From: JBDTSW01 sp039930945
GTDB lineage: Bacteria > Actinomycetota > Thermoleophilia > Solirubrobacterales > 70-9
DNA length: 6,723 bases
NCBI GenBank assembly: GCA_039930945.1
Contig: JBDTSW010000110.1
Location: 1-6,723, forward strand
Reading direction: 5' to 3'
In this document: positions 4,969-6,723 of the stretch, piece after piece
How the letters are laid out: the number at the start of each line of letters is the position of its first letter
How positions within the stretch are numbered: position 1 is the first letter of the stretch
The notes under the pieces: generated by a model
What the model was told of the DNA's origin: nothing
Seen by the model: the letters and a program-made list of their open reading frames with translations, nothing else
Database searches by the model: none
Translations under genes and position numbers: made by a program

Positions 4969-5610
4969 ATGGCCCCGCCCCAGCCCGGCCCCGGGGAAAC
5001 GTCGCCGCCGCGCCTGCGAATCGGCGTGCTCGCCAGCCAGGGCGACTTCAGCGCCCACGTCGAGGTCCTGCGCTCGCTCGGCGCCGACGCGGCCGAGGTG
5101 CGCACCGCCACCCAGATCGAGTCGCTGGACGGGCTGGTGATCCCGGGCGGCGAGTCGACCACGATCACCAGGGCGATCGAGCGCGACGGCCTCGAGGGCG
5201 CGATCCGCGCCCACGTCGAGTCCGGGCGGCCGCTGCTGGGCACGTGCGCCGGGATGATCGTCTGCGATCGCGGCCACCTCGGTCTGCTCGACGCGACCGC
5301 GCGGCGCAACGCCTTCGGGCGCCAGATCGCCAGCTTCGAGGCGGACCTCGAGATCGAGGGGATCGGGCCCGAGCCGCTGCGCGCGGTCTTCATCCGGGCG
5401 CCGTGGATCGAGTCCCACGGCCCCGGCGTCGAGGTCCTCGCCTCACTCGACGGCCACCCGGTGGCCGTCCGCGAGGGCCCGGTCTTGGCCTGCTCCTTCC
5501 ATCCGGAGCTGGCGGACGATCCACGCGTGCACGCGCTGTTGATGGCGATCGCGACCGCCCGAGCCGGGCAAGGAGTGGGGGAGATAGGGTCGGTGGATAC
5601 GCCCAGATGA
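4969..5610 (+). CDS. pdxT: Pyridoxal 5'-phosphate synthase, glutaminase subunit PdxT
   Basis: The product has 213 residues from the ATG one base after the pdxS stop. PdxT is a class I glutamine amidotransferase that hydrolyses glutamine and passes ammonia to PdxS. The triad is complete: Cys93 in GTCAGM, and His178 and Glu180 in SFHPEL. Other signatures are GVLASQGDF, PGGESTT (60-65), RRNAFGRQ and FIRAPW. An ORF continues upstream to 4870, but that part overlaps pdxS in another frame and is not PdxT-like. Two features are unusual. Residues 1-15 are a Pro/Gly-rich extension before the first strand, which in B. subtilis PdxT begins almost at the start Met. The segment after the nucleophile (MIVCDRGHLGLL) is about 7 residues shorter than the B. 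subtilis equivalent, so the nucleophile-to-His distance is 85 rather than 91 residues. The SD-like GCGGGG about 6 nt before the ATG is weak; coupling to pdxS translation is likely. Confidence 0.97.
   Translation: MAPPQPGPGETSPPRLRIGVLASQGDFSAHVEVLRSLGADAAEVRTATQIESLDGLVIPGGESTTITRAIERDGLEGAIRAHVESGRPLLGTCAGMIVCDRGHLGLLDATARRNAFGRQIASFEADLEIEGIGPEPLRAVFIRAPWIESHGPGVEVLASLDGHPVAVREGPVLACSFHPELADDPRVHALLMAIATARAGQGVGEIGSVDTPR
5585..5590 (+). promoter_or_regulatory. Possible internal -10 (TAGGGT) ahead of the aminopeptidase gene
   Basis: TAGGGT inside the end of pdxT fits TANNNT and would start a transcript near 5597, leaving a leader of about 27 nt that includes the AAGGAG Shine-Dalgarno. No -35 is apparent. 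It is offered only as a candidate for separate expression of the last gene. Confidence 0.2.
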
Positions 5611-5615
5611 AGGAG
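5610..5615 (+). promoter_or_regulatory. Shine-Dalgarno that fixes the TTG start of the aminopeptidase
   Basis: AAGGAG, continued by AAGAGG, lies 8 nt before the TTG at 5624. It is the best ribosome-binding site in the window, and it begins at the last base of the pdxT stop. It decides for the TTG start, since the nearby ATG at 5607 is out of frame and stops after six codons. Confidence 0.8.
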
Positions 5616-5623
5616 AAGAGGAC

Positions 5624-6723
5624 TTGAGAGACCCCAGGATCACGAATCTGGCCCGGATTCTCGTCGGCTACTCGACGAAGGTCGCCGAGGGGGACACCTG
5701 TGTGATCGAGGGGCCGTCGTCGGCCGAGCCGCTGGTCGCCGCCGTCTACGAGCAGGTGCTCGCCGCCGGTGGGCACCCGATCGTGACGATGTCCTTCGAG
5801 GAGCAGGCTGCGACCTACTACGGCCACGCCTCCGACGCCCAGCTGGAGTGGATCTCGCCGCCGGCGAGGTGGGCCGCCTCCGAGTCCGACTGCCGGATCG
5901 CGATCGGCGGCGACACCAACACCCGCCAGCTCTCGCAGGTGGATCCCGAGCGCCAGACCAAGCGCCAAGCAGCGACCCGAGAGCTGATGGAGCTGACCAT
6001 GCGCAGGGCGGCCGAGGGCAGCCACCGCTGGGTCTACACGCTGTTTCCGACCAACGCCTACGCCTCCGACGCGGAGATGAGCCTGGGGCAGTTCTCCGAC
6101 TTCTACTTCGGCGCCTGCCTGGCGACCGACGGCGACCCGCTCGGCGCCTGGAAGCGCGCCTCCGAGGAGTGCCATCGCCTGGCGGAGTGGATCGAGGGCC
6201 GCAAGGAGGTGCACGTCACCGCCGAGGGAACCGACATCCGCCTCGGGATCGAGGGCCGCCACTTCATCGCCTGCGACGGCGAGCACAACATGCCCGACGG
6301 CGAGTTCTTCACCGGGCCGGTCGAGGACTCGGTCGAGGGGGTCGTCTCGTTTCACCTCCCCGCCGTGATCGGGGGCCGCGAGGTCACCGGCGTCCGCTTC
6401 AAGTTCGAAGCGGGCAAGATCGTCGAGGCCAGCGCCGAGCGCGGCGAGGAGTACCTGATCAACCTGATCGACACCGACGAGGGCTCGCGGCGGCTGGGCG
6501 AGCTTGGGATCGGCACCAACTACGGCATCGACCGCGGCACCAAGGACGTCCTGCTCGACGAGAAGATCGGCGGCACCGCCCACATGGCCGTCGGCGCCTC
6601 CTATCCGGAGTCCGGGGGAGTGAACGAGAGCGCCGTCCACACCGACCTCGTCTGTGACCTCCGCAAGGGCGGCCGGATCGAGGTCGACGGCGAGCTGTTT
6701 CAGCAAGACGGCGAGTTCAAGGT
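5624..6723 (+). CDS. Aminopeptidase, M29 family (AmpS/AmpT-like), C-terminus beyond the window
   Basis: The frame is open from the TTG through 366 complete codons to the window edge; by family length (about 360-410) only a short tail should be missing. M29 enzymes are cytoplasmic dimeric exopeptidases with two metal ions (Co, Zn or Mg) that remove N-terminal residues from peptides. The N-terminus (RITNLARILVGYSTKVAEGD, then VIEGPSSAEPL) is typical. Candidate metal and catalytic residues, matched by motif to AmpT/AmpS as I recall them, are Glu227 (MPDGEFFT), Glu293 (RLGELGIGTN), His320 (IGGTAHMAVG), Tyr327 (SYPES), and His339 and Asp341 (AVHTDLVCD). The stretch between Tyr327 and His339 is about 12 residues shorter than the spacing I recall for AmpT, where the two are about 24 residues apart. 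The gene follows pdxT by 13 nt with a strong Shine-Dalgarno, so it is probably part of the pdx transcript. A direct role in PLP metabolism is not known to me. Confidence 0.92.
   Translation, partial: MRDPRITNLARILVGYSTKVAEGDTCVIEGPSSAEPLVAAVYEQVLAAGGHPIVTMSFEEQAATYYGHASDAQLEWISPPARWAASESDCRIAIGGDTNTRQLSQVDPERQTKRQAATRELMELTMRRAAEGSHRWVYTLFPTNAYASDAEMSLGQFSDFYFGACLATDGDPLGAWKRASEECHRLAEWIEGRKEVHVTAEGTDIRLGIEGRHFIACDGEHNMPDGEFFTGPVEDSVEGVVSFHLPAVIGGREVTGVRFKFEAGKIVEASAERGEEYLINLIDTDEGSRRLGELGIGTNYGIDRGTKDVLLDEKIGGTAHMAVGASYPESGGVNESAVHTDLVCDLRKGGRIEVDGELFQQDGEFK

Noticed and set aside
5607..5627. Six-codon ORF (MKEKRT) overlapping the aminopeptidase Shine-Dalgarno and start, which could be a leader peptide
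   Set aside because: Its ATG overlaps the pdxT stop and it has no ribosome-binding site; its codons are simply the Shine-Dalgarno purines read as Lys/Glu/Arg.
5390..6706. A 438-codon open frame on the minus strand opposite pdxT and the aminopeptidase
   Set aside because: The opposite strand carries unmistakable PdxT and M29 motifs; long antisense frames are expected with this codon bias.

Overview
The window is GC-rich DNA, roughly two-thirds G+C or more by eye, with strongly GC-biased third codon positions and frequent GTG and TTG starts. Together with the protein families present (PdxS and PdxT close to Gram-positive forms, and several small secreted families of a type I associate with Solirubrobacterales/Thermoleophilia), it looks like an actinobacterial chromosome, perhaps that deep branch. 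The taxon is an inference from style. All seven genes read on the + strand. I see no tRNA, rRNA, CRISPR array, transposase or phage gene, and no convincing rho-independent terminator.

The left half (about 1-3054) holds four genes for exported or membrane-attached proteins, none with a function I can name. The first (167-907) is a secreted protein with a Cys/Gly 'CPxGT' motif and an odd low-complexity tail. The second (904-1305) is a small secreted, probably beta-rich protein that starts at a TTG overlapping the previous stop. The third (1378-2424) is a lipoprotein-like or anchored protein whose motif spacing suggests a (beta/alpha) barrel. The fourth (2452-3054) is a membrane-anchored helical protein with two cysteines outside the membrane.

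The right half (3147-6723) is a compact four-gene block: a MurR/RpiR-family regulator (HTH plus SIS domains), pdxS, pdxT, and an M29-type metallo-aminopeptidase that runs off the right edge. PdxS (synthase) and PdxT (glutaminase) together form the deoxyxylulose-5-phosphate-independent pyridoxal 5'-phosphate synthase, which uses ribose 5-phosphate, glyceraldehyde 3-phosphate and glutamine-derived ammonia. Gaps are 36, 1 and 13 nt, so at least pdxS-pdxT-aminopeptidase is probably one transcript.

The points most worth following are the sugar-phosphate-type regulator next to PLP synthase, its altered SIS ligand loop, a PdxT with a shortened loop after its nucleophile and a proline-rich N-terminal extension, and several starts that have a TANNNT -10-like hexamer 6-11 nt upstream and no good Shine-Dalgarno, suggesting leaderless or near-leaderless mRNAs. 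None of this amounts to clear proof of a new system. The window mostly looks like ordinary chromosome with some poorly characterised families.
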